From Rhodospirillales bacterium (lineage in GTDB: Bacteria; Pseudomonadota; Alphaproteobacteria; CACIAM-22H2): DNA of 64,000 nt. The stretch covers positions 62,001 to 126,000 of the forward strand of contig JAEUKX010000014.1 of assembly GCA_016794025.1 (NCBI GenBank), given 5' to 3'. Position numbers and translations under genes: made by a program. The notes beneath the pieces are model-generated. The model did not search any database. It was not told where the DNA came from and saw only the letters and a list, made by a program, of their open reading frames with translations. Within the stretch, counting starts at the first letter, position 1, and every line of letters starts with the position of its first letter. Shown one piece after another: positions 37,201 through 45,313 of this stretch.

Positions 37201-37456
37201 TCTCGATCGCGCGCGCAAGTTCGCCTTCCTGAGCGTAGAGTCGCGCAAGCGGAACGACGATTTCCAGCAGAGGTCCGTCTTCCGCCAGCCGTCGCTCGAA
37301 GGCGGCGCGCGCCTGGCCGAATTCGCGGTCGCGCAGATGCATGGCCGCCCGTTCGCGCGTATTCGGCACGATCAGAAGGCTCGCGAAGAGGCTCGAACCG
37401 ACGAGTGCTGCGGCAAGTGCGAACTGTCCGCCTGTGCGTGCGTGCAGCGCGCTCAC
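34292..37456 (-). CDS. pelB: Pel periplasmic TPR protein (N-terminal half of PelB as a separate protein)
   Basis: A 1054-residue protein starting at GTG 37456, overlapping the deacetylase stop as GTGA. One membrane anchor near the N-terminus (FALAAALVGSSLFASLLIV) is followed by tandem TPR/helical repeats along almost the whole length (for example FGQARAAFERRLAEDG, YLGESLYRLKDRLAARTEHE, LGRSEEAVTLYERLLREQP). PelB TPRs guide and bind the deacetylated polymer and recruit PelA. The array alone nearly matches a complete Pseudomonas PelB, so this version has more repeats. The open frame continues far upstream of 37456, but that part is antisense-like noise over the deacetylase gene. Confidence 0.9.
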   Translation of the reverse strand: MSALHARTGGQFALAAALVGSSLFASLLIVPNTRERAAMHLRDREFGQARAAFERRLAEDGPLLEIVVPLARLYAQEGELARAIEILETLIGQDRLAQAEAASARRLLAVYLRWAGREEARRANLAEIVRLDPKPDELRELSALYNFAGETEAQTGVLERLVALPEAQVDDFADLAELQARRRQFDEAERTLSALARRLPDRVDASILDLWLSVSLEAKDVPGAVAHARGHLDLHTGPADIAAVVGAFGGRGLAKAGLEALSPVESRIGEDPATNVAIMRLAIDAGDRALSGRLFDLQTARGTAGFTAAVLGDLVEIGIESGRAETAFALARSLDLAALTAPQIEALAGQALDRRQFDFLRAIAEGAGQARLAERPLLAARVYSALDEPEKAVGLARIALGRPGVGLDDSLTLVQIFVAAGARSDALDLLLRLANDPALPDAAVGDLAQLYLLAGRAADGVPVFERLRRQRPTSLAAATGWALVMAQAGRGDAVARWLETEAPASLPGNVLTDLFFIGGDAKSPALQLVAARRLRALEGPTPVARLRLAQAALAAGRAAEALAEARALRPVMANDEVEALYRTALADVAKRDERARGELREYWRSRLVDESLVAAARDEALYALVDAKSWDDVLPELVRRARANPAEWLGALVTAAADARRIEAAVPVLLDVARRDDLPPAIRREATYALLERTPPAVHLPALRRAAADFGGEWNDALEAALERAGRRDELVALLVRRSVDPKTGDEARRQLAFRLLDLGEKMRALDIFERLAAGRPTANPDVRQVLFLMGPRPDARQLDWIEAQARAMPTPADRLGWARVLLDSGAPQRAAHVLAADAATPGRAGGPATVAAAEAHLLAGSADDRIAFGRLVESRIAREGDPDMALKLGELASAGNRPDLARLAYARLLLLDPARREAQRQVGFAAFSDGDFERARSLLQRYLAGAPAAGPSDWEAHYYLGESLYRLKDRLAARTEHERALAAIEGLRPPPFAARAVQAYLYHRLGRSEEAVTLYERLLREQPRNRDLRADYAGVLLELGRTAPARRVLEPNG

Positions 37457-39705
37457 CGGACGGGACCATTCACGGAGACATGCACGCTCTCGCCGTCGAC
37501 CGGCGGCAGGACGAACTGCAGCGTCCCGTCCCTTCCGGCCTTTGCCGCGACCGGTTCGCCGCCGGCAGGCGTCACGACATAGTCCGCATCCGGGACCGCG
37601 CGCCAGCGCATCTCGCCGGGGCCAAAGCCCGCCGTTTCGAACGTGAAACCGTCGGCCGTGAACTGAAGCCCGCGCACCGGCCAGCGCGAATCGCGGAGCG
37701 ATGGACGACCGGCGGGCGCGCGGCCGCCAAGCGTCACGACCGCTTCCGCCACGGCCGGATCGAGCGCCACATAGAGCGCGCCGGCATCGTTCCGGAATCC
37801 GATCACGCCGGAAGAACGCTCGAGATCGACGGAATCCGTGTCCAGCGGCGGATCGAAGCGGATGGTCTGCAGGGCGCCGCGGTCCAGGATGCGCCATGTG
37901 CCGGCGCCTTCGCGGACGATGCGCGCGGAGTAGAACCCTTCGGCAATGGCGGCGTACTGCGAGGTACGGATCGGTGCCAACTCGTGGCTGCGCGCCCACT
38001 CGACATTCCCGATCAGCGCCTTGAGTGCGGGTTCCTTTTCGCCGGAATAGATATGGTAGTAGAGATCGACCGGCACGAGACGGCGCGGCGCGCCGGTGCG
38101 CTCGAAGGTTTCGCGCAAGGACCGGAAGCCGAAATAGCGGTCGCTCCACAGGTCGGTGTACGTGTTCTCGTTGGATCCCGCGGCGTAGATCTGCCGTTCG
38201 GCGCCCACGCGCCGACCGATCGGAGCGACATAGGAGACCGAATCGTATTCGCTGTCGTAGCGCGTGTCGCCGCCGTTGATGTTGCGCAGTCCCGCCTTGC
38301 GCGTCGCGGCAAGCACGGCCTCGAACGGCAGCGTGTTGCCCGACCATTGGACGATCGGCACGCCCCTGCCGGGCGGCGCCAGCGTCGTGAGATACGCGGC
38401 CGCCTCGTCGATCTCGGCGTGGATCGAGAACGGCCGCTTCGCGAACGATCGCGGCGTGTTGTAGCTGCCGATCGTGCCGTACTGGCCGTCGAACTCCTCG
38501 CCGCTGTCGGGCTCGTCGCGAAGGTCCGTGAATTTGCGCTTGATCCGGTCGATGAGCGCAGCGATGCGGGACGGTTCCGACCGGCATCCCGGATAACGGC
38601 GCAGGAAGGGCCGTTCCTTGGCCTCCACATCCGGCGCGTCGAAGAATCCCCAGTCGAGGGGGTGCGTCCAGGTGTGGCTGCCTGCCTCGACATTCGGCAG
38701 CGCGAACATCCGCCGCGCGATCGAGCGTGTCTCGTCGCTGCCGCACCAGTCGGGATGGAGATCGGCAACGACCGGTGCCACCGTCACCGGCAGATCGGGA
38801 TAGGCGCGAAGCACCTCGTCGAGAATCACCTCGGAGGAGAGCTTGCGCCGGCGCTTCCATGGCTCGATCTCGGTCACGTTGCGCCAGCCGTCCCCGTCGA
38901 TCTGGCTGAAGAAGATCCGTCGCCCCGCGATGGTCGTGACGTCCGGCACCGGCCCGCCGCCCGCGCCCAGCGCCTCGGCCAGGAACGCGAAGGGATCGAT
39001 GCGCCACTGCCGCCGCCGCAGTTCGGGTTCGTAGAAATGCGAATAGCCGAAGCTCGCCAGGCCCCCGCCCGGCCCGATCATGATCACGTGGCTTTCGGTG
39101 TCGGGCTGGCCGCGCCGGCGAAGGACCAGGAGCGAGCGGGTGCGGCTGTCGGCCGGCCGCCAGACCGGGAACGGCGGCAGCAGACGATCGAGCGGGCGTT
39201 CGTACTCGACGAGGGCCGGCTCCTTGTTCAGCACCTCGACGTCGAAGGTGAGACGGACGAAATCCTCGGCCAGCCGGAAACCGGCGCGCGAGAAAACACG
39301 GTTCGCTTCGGCAAGCGCCACGTTCGTGCGGCCGTCGCGGCCGCGAAGGTACGCCGGATCGCCGATCTGCACGAAGCGCAGGCCGCGCGCGGATGCCGCA
39401 TCGATGAATGCGAAGGCCGCACGTGCGTCGGGAACGGTATCGGCCTCGAGCCACGCCACGATCGCGCGTGCGCCGTCGAGCACTGAAACGGGCGGCATCG
39501 GCTTTGCGACGTCGACCGGCTCGACGACATAGCCGAGGCGGTTGAGCGGCATTTCAAGCATCAGATGGGCGAAAGTTTCCCGCCAGCGCGTCGTCACGCT
39601 GGAATCCCACAGGATGAGGACCTTGCGCGGCAATTCCTGCGCATGGGCGGACATGCCGGTAGCGATGCCGGCCAGCAGCAGGAGAAGCGCCGCGGTCGCC
39701 CTCAC
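37453..39705 (-). CDS. pelA: PelA deacetylase (CE18-type), lacking the hydrolase domain
   Basis: A 750-residue periplasmic protein. A signal peptide covers residues 1-22 (ending SAHA). A Rossmann-like middle domain (residues 25-250) precedes the deacetylase: metal/catalytic Asp in FSQIDGDGW (266-274), His344 and His348 in SHTWTH, VQWSGN (452-457), NINGGD (475-480), and YYHIYSGEK with His551. A beta-rich C-terminal domain follows. PelA removes acetyl groups from Pel before export. Pseudomonas PelA (about 948 residues) carries a glycoside hydrolase domain at its N-terminus; here that activity is in the preceding gene, which overlaps by GTGA. The start codon is GTG. Confidence 0.93.
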   Translation of the reverse strand: MRATAALLLLLAGIATGMSAHAQELPRKVLILWDSSVTTRWRETFAHLMLEMPLNRLGYVVEPVDVAKPMPPVSVLDGARAIVAWLEADTVPDARAAFAFIDAASARGLRFVQIGDPAYLRGRDGRTNVALAEANRVFSRAGFRLAEDFVRLTFDVEVLNKEPALVEYERPLDRLLPPFPVWRPADSRTRSLLVLRRRGQPDTESHVIMIGPGGGLASFGYSHFYEPELRRRQWRIDPFAFLAEALGAGGGPVPDVTTIAGRRIFFSQIDGDGWRNVTEIEPWKRRRKLSSEVILDEVLRAYPDLPVTVAPVVADLHPDWCGSDETRSIARRMFALPNVEAGSHTWTHPLDWGFFDAPDVEAKERPFLRRYPGCRSEPSRIAALIDRIKRKFTDLRDEPDSGEEFDGQYGTIGSYNTPRSFAKRPFSIHAEIDEAAAYLTTLAPPGRGVPIVQWSGNTLPFEAVLAATRKAGLRNINGGDTRYDSEYDSVSYVAPIGRRVGAERQIYAAGSNENTYTDLWSDRYFGFRSLRETFERTGAPRRLVPVDLYYHIYSGEKEPALKALIGNVEWARSHELAPIRTSQYAAIAEGFYSARIVREGAGTWRILDRGALQTIRFDPPLDTDSVDLERSSGVIGFRNDAGALYVALDPAVAEAVVTLGGRAPAGRPSLRDSRWPVRGLQFTADGFTFETAGFGPGEMRWRAVPDADYVVTPAGGEPVAAKAGRDGTLQFVLPPVDGESVHVSVNGPVR

Positions 39706-40568
39706 TGCGGCTCCGGCACGACACGGTCGAGCGCCACCGTGGCGACGTAGGGCGCAAAGCCGAGCGCGCGCACTTTCCCGTAGATCGAGCGGATCGTGGC
39801 GGTGTCCTCGGGCGTCCAGTATTCAAGCGCGAGCACGCGAAGCGCCGGTCGGCGCTTGCGCGCGGCCGACAGCAGTTCGACCTGCGAGGCATGCAGGCCG
39901 GGCGGCGCCATGCGGGGCGCCTTGCCTTGGAAGTCCCAGTCCGTGACGAGCGATTCGGCCAGCACCATGTCGATGGCAGTCTCGACCGCAGGCAGGATTT
40001 CGTAGCCGCGATTGAGGATGATGGGCATGCCCGGGTTGCGGTTGCGGATCGCCTTGACGAGTTCGATCGTCGCCAGCGTCGAGCCGGCGAACTTCGTCCG
40101 GTCGCGGCGCTCGAGATCGATCGCTGTATCGGCCGTATCGAGGAACACGCCCTGAAAGCCGCGCGCAAGGATCGAGGGCACGAGTTCGTCGACCACCCGG
40201 CGGCGCCAGCGCGGATCTCGCACATCCACCGCGAATGCGCCGGGCCAGTTCGGGTTTTCGTAGACGAGGAGTCCCTCGCGCTCGACCTCGGTGAAGTAGC
40301 TGCGCGTGCGATGTACCTCGCCGATGCTCAGGTAACCCAGAGCCTGACCGCGTCGGGCGACGACCGGCTCGATGTCGGGATGGCGGTCGGAATCGAAGAC
40401 GACGAGGCGGTATCCGGCGAACGCATCATCGGGCGCATCGGCGCCGTAGTAGACGGCCCAACGGAACGGGTCCTCGTTGGCGCGCAGCAGGCCTTGCAGA
40501 AACGTGAGCATCGGCAGGGCCCCCAGAATCGCGATCAGACCGCGCGCAAATACACGCCGATTTTCCAT
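39702..40568 (-). CDS. PelA-type alpha-1,4-N-acetylgalactosaminidase (GH166/GH114-like) as a separate protein
   Basis: A 288-residue TIM-barrel glycosidase, first gene of the pel operon. The N-terminus (NRRVFARGLIAILGALPML) is a signal or anchor with a twin-arginine-like pair. Core motifs are WAVYYG, GYLSIGEVH (Glu84), FLDTADT (Asp144, Asp147) and ILNRGYE with Glu190. The last matches the site of the catalytic glutamate (Glu218) in Pseudomonas PelA. The enzyme should cut partly de-N-acetylated Pel, trimming polymer during export. Having it as a free protein rather than fused to the deacetylase is the notable feature. The region upstream to 40811 holds the operon promoter. Confidence 0.9.
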   Translation of the reverse strand: MENRRVFARGLIAILGALPMLTFLQGLLRANEDPFRWAVYYGADAPDDAFAGYRLVVFDSDRHPDIEPVVARRGQALGYLSIGEVHRTRSYFTEVEREGLLVYENPNWPGAFAVDVRDPRWRRRVVDELVPSILARGFQGVFLDTADTAIDLERRDRTKFAGSTLATIELVKAIRNRNPGMPIILNRGYEILPAVETAIDMVLAESLVTDWDFQGKAPRMAPPGLHASQVELLSAARKRRPALRVLALEYWTPEDTATIRSIYGKVRALGFAPYVATVALDRVVPEPQ

Positions 40569-40811
40569 GACGCTTGCCGTGAACCGGGGTGCGGCCGGGA
40601 TGTCCGCGACTCGATGATCGATTCTAGCATCACGAGTCGGGCGAAACGGCGGCCCATTTCGGTTTCAATTTGTCAATTCGCAAAATGCAATTGATCAGAA
40701 CGCCAGCATCGAATTGTTCGCAATTTGCAATAAATTCCACCGGTCTTTACGCTGCCCAACCGAACGATTAGATTCATCCGTACGGGAATTCACCACTGGC
40801 AACCGGCATCC
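40569..40811. promoter_or_regulatory. Divergent AT-rich promoter region upstream of the pel operon
   Basis: A 243-bp gap between the pel operon and a small plus-strand gene, distinctly AT-rich from 40655 to 40740 compared with the surrounding GC-rich DNA. It contains several CAATTTG/CAATTG-type words and a repeat pair listed separately. TTGACA occurs on the minus strand (40676-40671) as a possible -35 box for pel, but no good -10 box lies 16-18 bp beyond it. On the plus strand TTTACG (40746) and TAGATT (40769) are 17 bp apart and could drive the small gene. Confidence 0.55.
40677..40736. repeat. Direct repeat pair with 40-bp period, candidate regulator sites for pel
   Basis: TTCGCAAAATGCAATTGATC (40677-40696) and TTCGCAATTTGCAATAAATT (40717-40736) match at 15 of 20 positions, and their starts are exactly 40 bp apart (about four helical turns). 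The core GCAAWWTGCAAT is partly palindromic. A weaker third copy, TTTCAATTTGTCAAT, lies at 40663-40677. The arrangement suggests cooperative binding of a dimeric regulator on one DNA face. Confidence 0.5.
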
Positions 40812-41039
40812 ATGTTTCGAAACAAGAACGACGGCTTCAAAATCGGCGACAGGCTCATCTCGATCGGCCGCGAGGCGACGAGCTGGGAGATCGAGCTTGT
40901 CTTTCAGGATCCCAACAAGATCCCGCACGCGCGCCTGCGGCGCGTCGACAATGCCTCGATTCAGCGGACTTTTTCGTTCGCGGCGCTCATGAATCCGGAG
41001 CTGTTCCGGCGGGGCGAGCCCACGTCGACCGGCGCCTGA
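40812..41039 (+). CDS. Small hypothetical protein
   Basis: A 75-residue soluble protein, basic at the N-terminus (MFRNKNDGFKIGDRL) with a compact strand-rich centre (TSWEIELVFQD, HARLRRVDNASIQRTFSF). I do not recognise the family. It is divergent from the pel operon across the AT-rich control region and converges on the SPOR gene with a 7-bp gap, so it is probably monocistronic. Being the only gene sharing the pel regulatory region, it may respond to the same signals. Confidence 0.7.
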   Translation: MFRNKNDGFKIGDRLISIGREATSWEIELVFQDPNKIPHARLRRVDNASIQRTFSFAALMNPELFRRGEPTSTGA

Positions 41040-41046
41040 AGGCCGT

Positions 41047-41670
41047 TCAGCCTTCCGGCCGGATGATCCGGCAACCCGCGTTGATCTCGCGCAGTTTGGC
41101 GCAGATGTCGCGTGCGCGTACTTCGTTGAGCGGGCCGGCCTGGACCCGGACGACGGACGTGCCGTCGGGCATCGCAAAGCTCGGCGCGACAAGTTCCGTG
41201 CCCGCGAGGATCTCGCCGTACTGGCGCGCGAGGCGGCGAAACTCGCGTTGCGCGGAATCGGCCGTGGGAACCGTCGCGAGCTGCACCCGCCATGAATCGC
41301 CGGCAGCACCGGCAACCGGTGCGGCCGCTGCCGCCATCGCGTTTGCGGTGCCGGTCGGTTGCAGTTGTCCGGTCACGCGCATGAATTCCAGATGCGCGCG
41401 CGCGCGCCACTCGCCGCCTTGGGCGGCCTGACGCAACAGCTTTTCCGCCCGCGCGATGTCCGGTTCGACGCCGTCGCCGTTCGCGTACATTGTGCCAAGC
41501 GCATACTGCGCAGCCGAGTTTCCGTTCTCGGCCAGAGGCGCCAGTTCGCGAAGGGCGCCTGCCCATTGCCCGCGCTTGACCGCGTCGAGCCCCGCCTTGA
41601 GATCCTGCGCCGAGGCGCATGTCGCCCCTGCTGCGATCAAAGCCGCCGCCACCGCAACCCGACCGAACAT
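41047..41670 (-). CDS. Sel1-repeat and SPOR-domain periplasmic protein
   Basis: A 207-residue protein with a signal peptide (residues 1-22, ending CASAQ) and one or two Sel1-like repeats (AVKRGQWAGALRELAPLAENG and SAAQYALGTMYANGDGVEPD). After an Ala-rich linker comes a C-terminal SPOR domain of about 75 residues (WRVQLATVPTADSAQREFRRL). SPOR domains bind denuded peptidoglycan, often at the septum, so an envelope role is likely. ATG 41670 gives the signal peptide; the longer frame is not supported. It is 59 bp from the methyltransferase-like gene upstream on the same strand. Confidence 0.88.
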   Translation of the reverse strand: MFGRVAVAAALIAAGATCASAQDLKAGLDAVKRGQWAGALRELAPLAENGNSAAQYALGTMYANGDGVEPDIARAEKLLRQAAQGGEWRARAHLEFMRVTGQLQPTGTANAMAAAAAPVAGAAGDSWRVQLATVPTADSAQREFRRLARQYGEILAGTELVAPSFAMPDGTSVVRVQAGPLNEVRARDICAKLREINAGCRIIRPEG

Positions 41671-41729
41671 CCCGAAATCCCCTGTCCGCGGGCGAATCCG
41701 ACCGCCCGAACCGCACTGAGACGACAAGG

Positions 41730-42524
41730 CTACACGATCAGCGGGTTCGCGCGCAGCTCTCGAATGGCGAAAACTTGGTTGCGGATCGCAAAATTGCGAT
41801 CGTGCTCGCCGAGCGGCGCGACGTCCCAGCTCCACTCGGCGTCTGCCGCAGGCGGGCGGTGGCCCCAAAGCGCGTCCTCTGTCTCGGCCGTGCGGCCTGC
41901 CCGGTCCACGAAAGACCGCGCGGCGTCGCCGATCACGCAGACCGGCGCCCGGAACTGCGCCAGATGTGCAAAGTGCGCGTCGACAACCCGCCGGGCATAA
42001 GCCGCAGCCGCTTCTTCCGCCCAGCCCAACCGATCGACAAGCCAATCGAACGGCGCCAGCGGCAGCTGCGAGACGAGGTTGAGCGATACGACGAAGTCGA
42101 CCGTCGCATCGTCAAGCCCGAAGCGTGAACCTGGCTCCGGCGGCGCATCGCCGCGGGCGAGCCCTGCGGCCGTCCCCGTCAGGTCGGCGACCGCGAATTC
42201 GACCCCGGTCGCGCGCCGCAGCCGCCAGCGCACGATGGGAAGGTGGACGGCGTCGACGAGCACGACGCGTGCGAATCTGGCGCGCAATGCCTCGAGCGGG
42301 ACGTCGGCAAGCAGACCCGAGCCGAGGACGAGCGCCGTGCCGCGCCCCGGTACCGCCTCGGCGGCTTGCGCGACGAAGCGTCGGGTCTTCTCCAGATGGG
42401 GTGCCCAGATTTTCCGGCAGCGCGCATGGCGCGACCACAGCCGAACCGCACCTTCACGCAGACCCAGCGCGTGCGCCCATGGCTCGGCGCGCGTCAACCG
42501 GTAGAGAAGTATCTCCGCAAGCAT
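41730..42524 (-). CDS. Predicted class I SAM-dependent methyltransferase, substrate unknown
   Basis: A 264-residue protein with a Rossmann core. TALVLGSGLLADVPLEAL (residues 63-80) looks like a SAM loop, VVLVDAVHLP the acidic strand-2 end, and DFVVSLNLVSQLPL the motif-IV/hydrophobic block. No signal peptide or membrane segment is present. Its ATG overlaps the hrpB stop (TGATG), so it is coupled to the helicase. The family is common in alphaproteobacteria but has no assigned reaction that I recognise. Confidence 0.78.
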   Translation of the reverse strand: MLAEILLYRLTRAEPWAHALGLREGAVRLWSRHARCRKIWAPHLEKTRRFVAQAAEAVPGRGTALVLGSGLLADVPLEALRARFARVVLVDAVHLPIVRWRLRRATGVEFAVADLTGTAAGLARGDAPPEPGSRFGLDDATVDFVVSLNLVSQLPLAPFDWLVDRLGWAEEAAAAYARRVVDAHFAHLAQFRAPVCVIGDAARSFVDRAGRTAETEDALWGHRPPAADAEWSWDVAPLGEHDRNFAIRNQVFAIRELRANPLIV

Positions 42525-45016
42525 CAGGTGCCCCGCGGCTTCGCACGCGCCGTGGGCGCTGCTGCCAGCGGATCGTCGGGCCAGACATGCTTGGGATACT
42601 GCCCCTTGAGGTCGCGCTTCACGTCTCGGTAGGTCCCAGCCCAGAACCCCGCGAGGTCCTGCGTGACCTGCACCGGCCGCCGGGCCGGACTCAGCAGATG
42701 CAGCACCACCCGGACGCGCCCGCCAGCAAGCACCGGCGTGTCGCGACAGCCAAACATTTCCTGCAGGCGGACGGCAAGGACCGGCGGATCGGTCGAATAG
42801 TCGACCGCAATCCGGCTGCCGCTGGGAACCTCGACATGCGTGGGGGCATGACTGTCGAGCTCCCGGCGCTGCTCCCACGGCAGGCCGGCGAGCAGGACGT
42901 CGTCCAGGTCGAGCGCCGCAAGATGGCTGCGCCGGCTCGCCTTGCCCAGATATGGCCCAAGCCAGCGTGCGAGCCCGTCGACGAGTGCGGCCTCCGACCA
43001 GTCGGGCCATGCATCGCCCTCCACACGCCGAAGGAACGCGACACGCGCGCGCAGGCCCTCGCTCGACCTCGTCCAGGGCAGGCACGCAAGCCCCATCGCG
43101 CGGACGCCTTCGACCATCGCCATCACGCGCTCGTCGTCGGACAGGTCCGTGGCCGGCCGCTCGTCGAGCACGATCGCGCCGAGCCGCCGACGTTCGACGG
43201 CAAGCACCGCCTCGTTGCGCGCGTCCCATTCCACGCGCCGCTCGCGCACGATCCGTGCGGCGAACGATGCCTCGATCTCCGCACGCGTGAGCGGCAGGGC
43301 GGAAAAGACGCGGGCCTCGCGCGTGCCACCGTCGAGCTCGGCGACCGCGATCCACTCCTGCGCACCGAGCGGATCGGGTCCCGCGAAGACGGCACCGCGG
43401 CCGTTCGAAAGCAGGAATCCTCCCGCCGTTCCGCCCCGGCGACGGCCAATTCGGTCCGGATAGGCTTGCGCGAGAACCGCCCCGGCAGCGGCCAGTCCCT
43501 CCTCGCGACCGGCCGCATCAAGCCGCCTTCGCCAGACGCGCGCGGCCTCGCGCACGCGCGCGATGGCGCCGCGGTCGACGCTGGCGCCGTCAGGCAACGG
43601 CCCGGCGCTTTCGCCACGAAGAATCTCAAGGCGGATGCGCATGTCCGCCTCGCGGCAACCGCGCAGGATGTCTCGTTCCTCGACAAGGGCCGCGATCTCG
43701 GCGGCAAGCGCGCCATGACCGTCTTCCCGGGCCGCCAGCATCATGTGGGCAAGTCGCGGATGCGCCGCCAGTTCGGCCATCGCCCGGCCATGCGCGGTAA
43801 TGCGGCTTTCCGCGTCGAGTGCGCCGAGTTCGGCCAAGAGCGCACGCGCCTGGGCGAATGCCGCGGCGGGCGGGGGATCAAGCAGCGACAACGCGGCCGG
43901 GTCCGCAATGCCCCATGCCGCGAGTTCCAGTGCCAGCGGGGCCAGGTCGGCGTCGACGATCTCGGGCCGGTCGTAGAGCAAAAGCTGCCGGTGCTCGGCC
44001 TCGCCCCACAGCCGCCAGCATGTGCCGGGCCCCAATCGGCCGGCGCGGCCGCGCCGCTGCTCGGCCGACGCCTGGCTGACCCGGACGGTCTCCAGCCGCG
44101 ACATGCCGCTGCGCGGATCAAAGCGCGGCACGCGCTTCAGGCCGCTGTCCACGACAATCGACACGCCGTCGATCGTCAGCGAGGTTTCCGCGATCGACGT
44201 CGCAAGCACGATCTTGCGCCGGCCCGGCACGCTGGGGCGGATCGCGCGGTCCTGCACTTCGGCCGGCAGATCGCCGTAGAGCGGCATCACATCGGCGCCA
44301 GGACCGAGATCGCCGAGCCGTTCGGCGACGCGACGGATTTCCGCAACGCCCGGCAGGAACACCAGCGCGTCGCCCGGACCCGCAGCAAGCGCCCGTCTCA
44401 CCGTGCGCGCCGTCGCATCGACGACCTCGCGCAGTTCGGGCCGCTGCTGCCACTCCAGCGCCACGGGAAACGCACGCCCGTCCGACGCCACGACGGCGCA
44501 ATCGCCAAGCAGCCTGGCGACCGAAAGACCGTCGAGCGTGGCCGACATGACGAGGATCCGCAGGTCCGGGCGCAGGTTCGCCTGCGCGTCGAGCGCCAGC
44601 GCAAGGCCAAGGTCGCTTTCCAGACCGCGCTCGTGAAATTCGTCGAACAACACGGCCGCGACGCCCTCCAGTGCAGGATCGTGCTGGATGCGACGCGAGA
44701 AGATGCCGTCCGTCACGGCTTCGATGCGTGTCGTCGGCCCCACGCGCGTGTCGAGCCGAACGCGGTAGCCGACCGTCTGGCCCACGGGTTCGCCGCGCAG
44801 CTGCGCCATCCGCCGTGCCGCCGCGCGGGCCGCGATGCGGCGCGGCTCGAGGATCAGGATCTTTCCGCCTTTCGCCCACGGCTCGTCGAGAAGCGCCAGC
44901 GGCACCTTCGTCGTCTTGCCCGCACCCGGCGGCGCCTCGAGGACCGCGTTCGGCCTCGCCCGCAGCGCCGCGCGCAGCTCATCCAGAACGGCGTCGATGG
45001 GAAGCGGCGCGTTCAT
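42524..45016 (-). CDS. hrpB: ATP-dependent helicase HrpB
   Basis: An 830-residue DEAH/RHA-type helicase. Walker A is PPGAGKTT (29-36), the DEAH-box variant is DEFH (125-128), motif III is MSATLDG, then a RecA2 domain (VFLPGVAEIRR, LATSIAETSLTIDGV, QRRGRAGR) and a long C-terminal HrpB-specific region. HrpB is widespread in Proteobacteria; its cellular role (RNA remodelling) is poorly defined. It overlaps DUF3572 (ATGA) upstream and the methyltransferase-like gene downstream. Confidence 0.96.
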   Translation of the reverse strand: MNAPLPIDAVLDELRAALRARPNAVLEAPPGAGKTTKVPLALLDEPWAKGGKILILEPRRIAARAAARRMAQLRGEPVGQTVGYRVRLDTRVGPTTRIEAVTDGIFSRRIQHDPALEGVAAVLFDEFHERGLESDLGLALALDAQANLRPDLRILVMSATLDGLSVARLLGDCAVVASDGRAFPVALEWQQRPELREVVDATARTVRRALAAGPGDALVFLPGVAEIRRVAERLGDLGPGADVMPLYGDLPAEVQDRAIRPSVPGRRKIVLATSIAETSLTIDGVSIVVDSGLKRVPRFDPRSGMSRLETVRVSQASAEQRRGRAGRLGPGTCWRLWGEAEHRQLLLYDRPEIVDADLAPLALELAAWGIADPAALSLLDPPPAAAFAQARALLAELGALDAESRITAHGRAMAELAAHPRLAHMMLAAREDGHGALAAEIAALVEERDILRGCREADMRIRLEILRGESAGPLPDGASVDRGAIARVREAARVWRRRLDAAGREEGLAAAGAVLAQAYPDRIGRRRGGTAGGFLLSNGRGAVFAGPDPLGAQEWIAVAELDGGTREARVFSALPLTRAEIEASFAARIVRERRVEWDARNEAVLAVERRRLGAIVLDERPATDLSDDERVMAMVEGVRAMGLACLPWTRSSEGLRARVAFLRRVEGDAWPDWSEAALVDGLARWLGPYLGKASRRSHLAALDLDDVLLAGLPWEQRRELDSHAPTHVEVPSGSRIAVDYSTDPPVLAVRLQEMFGCRDTPVLAGGRVRVVLHLLSPARRPVQVTQDLAGFWAGTYRDVKRDLKGQYPKHVWPDDPLAAAPTARAKPRGT

Positions 45017-45306
45017 TCCCAGACGGGCGCGCCCGGCAGTTCCCGGCGCAGGCGCACGATCGCGTCCGGCTTGAGCCCGGCGACGGACGCGAACTCGATG
45101 AGCAGCGGCTCGCTTTCGAGGATGAAATCGAGGACTCCGCCGAGGAACTCCGGTTCGGCCGCACGCACCCGCAGTTCGGTGACGGACAGTCCCGCCAGCG
45201 CCATGAACCGCGCAAGCCTGTCCTCGTCCGCCGCGATCCAGCCCAACGCCTGGATGGCGACGGTCTCGGCGTTTTCCGCCTTCCGGCCGGTTTCGCGAAT
45301 CGGCAT
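45013..45306 (-). CDS. DUF3572 family protein
   Basis: A 97-residue helical protein with the DUF3572 pattern AETVAIQALGWIAADEDRL..FMALAG and FLGGVLDFILESEPLLIEFA. It is restricted mainly to Alphaproteobacteria; the function is unknown. ATG 45306 matches family length, whereas the longer frame reads across the neighbouring methyltransferase gene. Its stop overlaps the hrpB ATG. Confidence 0.88.
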   Translation of the reverse strand: MPIRETGRKAENAETVAIQALGWIAADEDRLARFMALAGLSVTELRVRAAEPEFLGGVLDFILESEPLLIEFASVAGLKPDAIVRLRRELPGAPVWE

Positions 45307-45313
45307 CGCCGCA

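Noticed and set aside
37457..39454. Upstream extension of the TPR (PelB) frame to 1720 codons
   Set aside because: The extension is out-of-frame translation of the deacetylase gene, rich in Arg/Gly/Pro without structure. GTG 37456 with a GTGA overlap gives a proper membrane anchor.
40671..40676. Minus-strand TTGACA as the pel -35 box
   Set aside because: A -10-like hexamer is not found 16-18 bp downstream; kept only as a mention in the region description.
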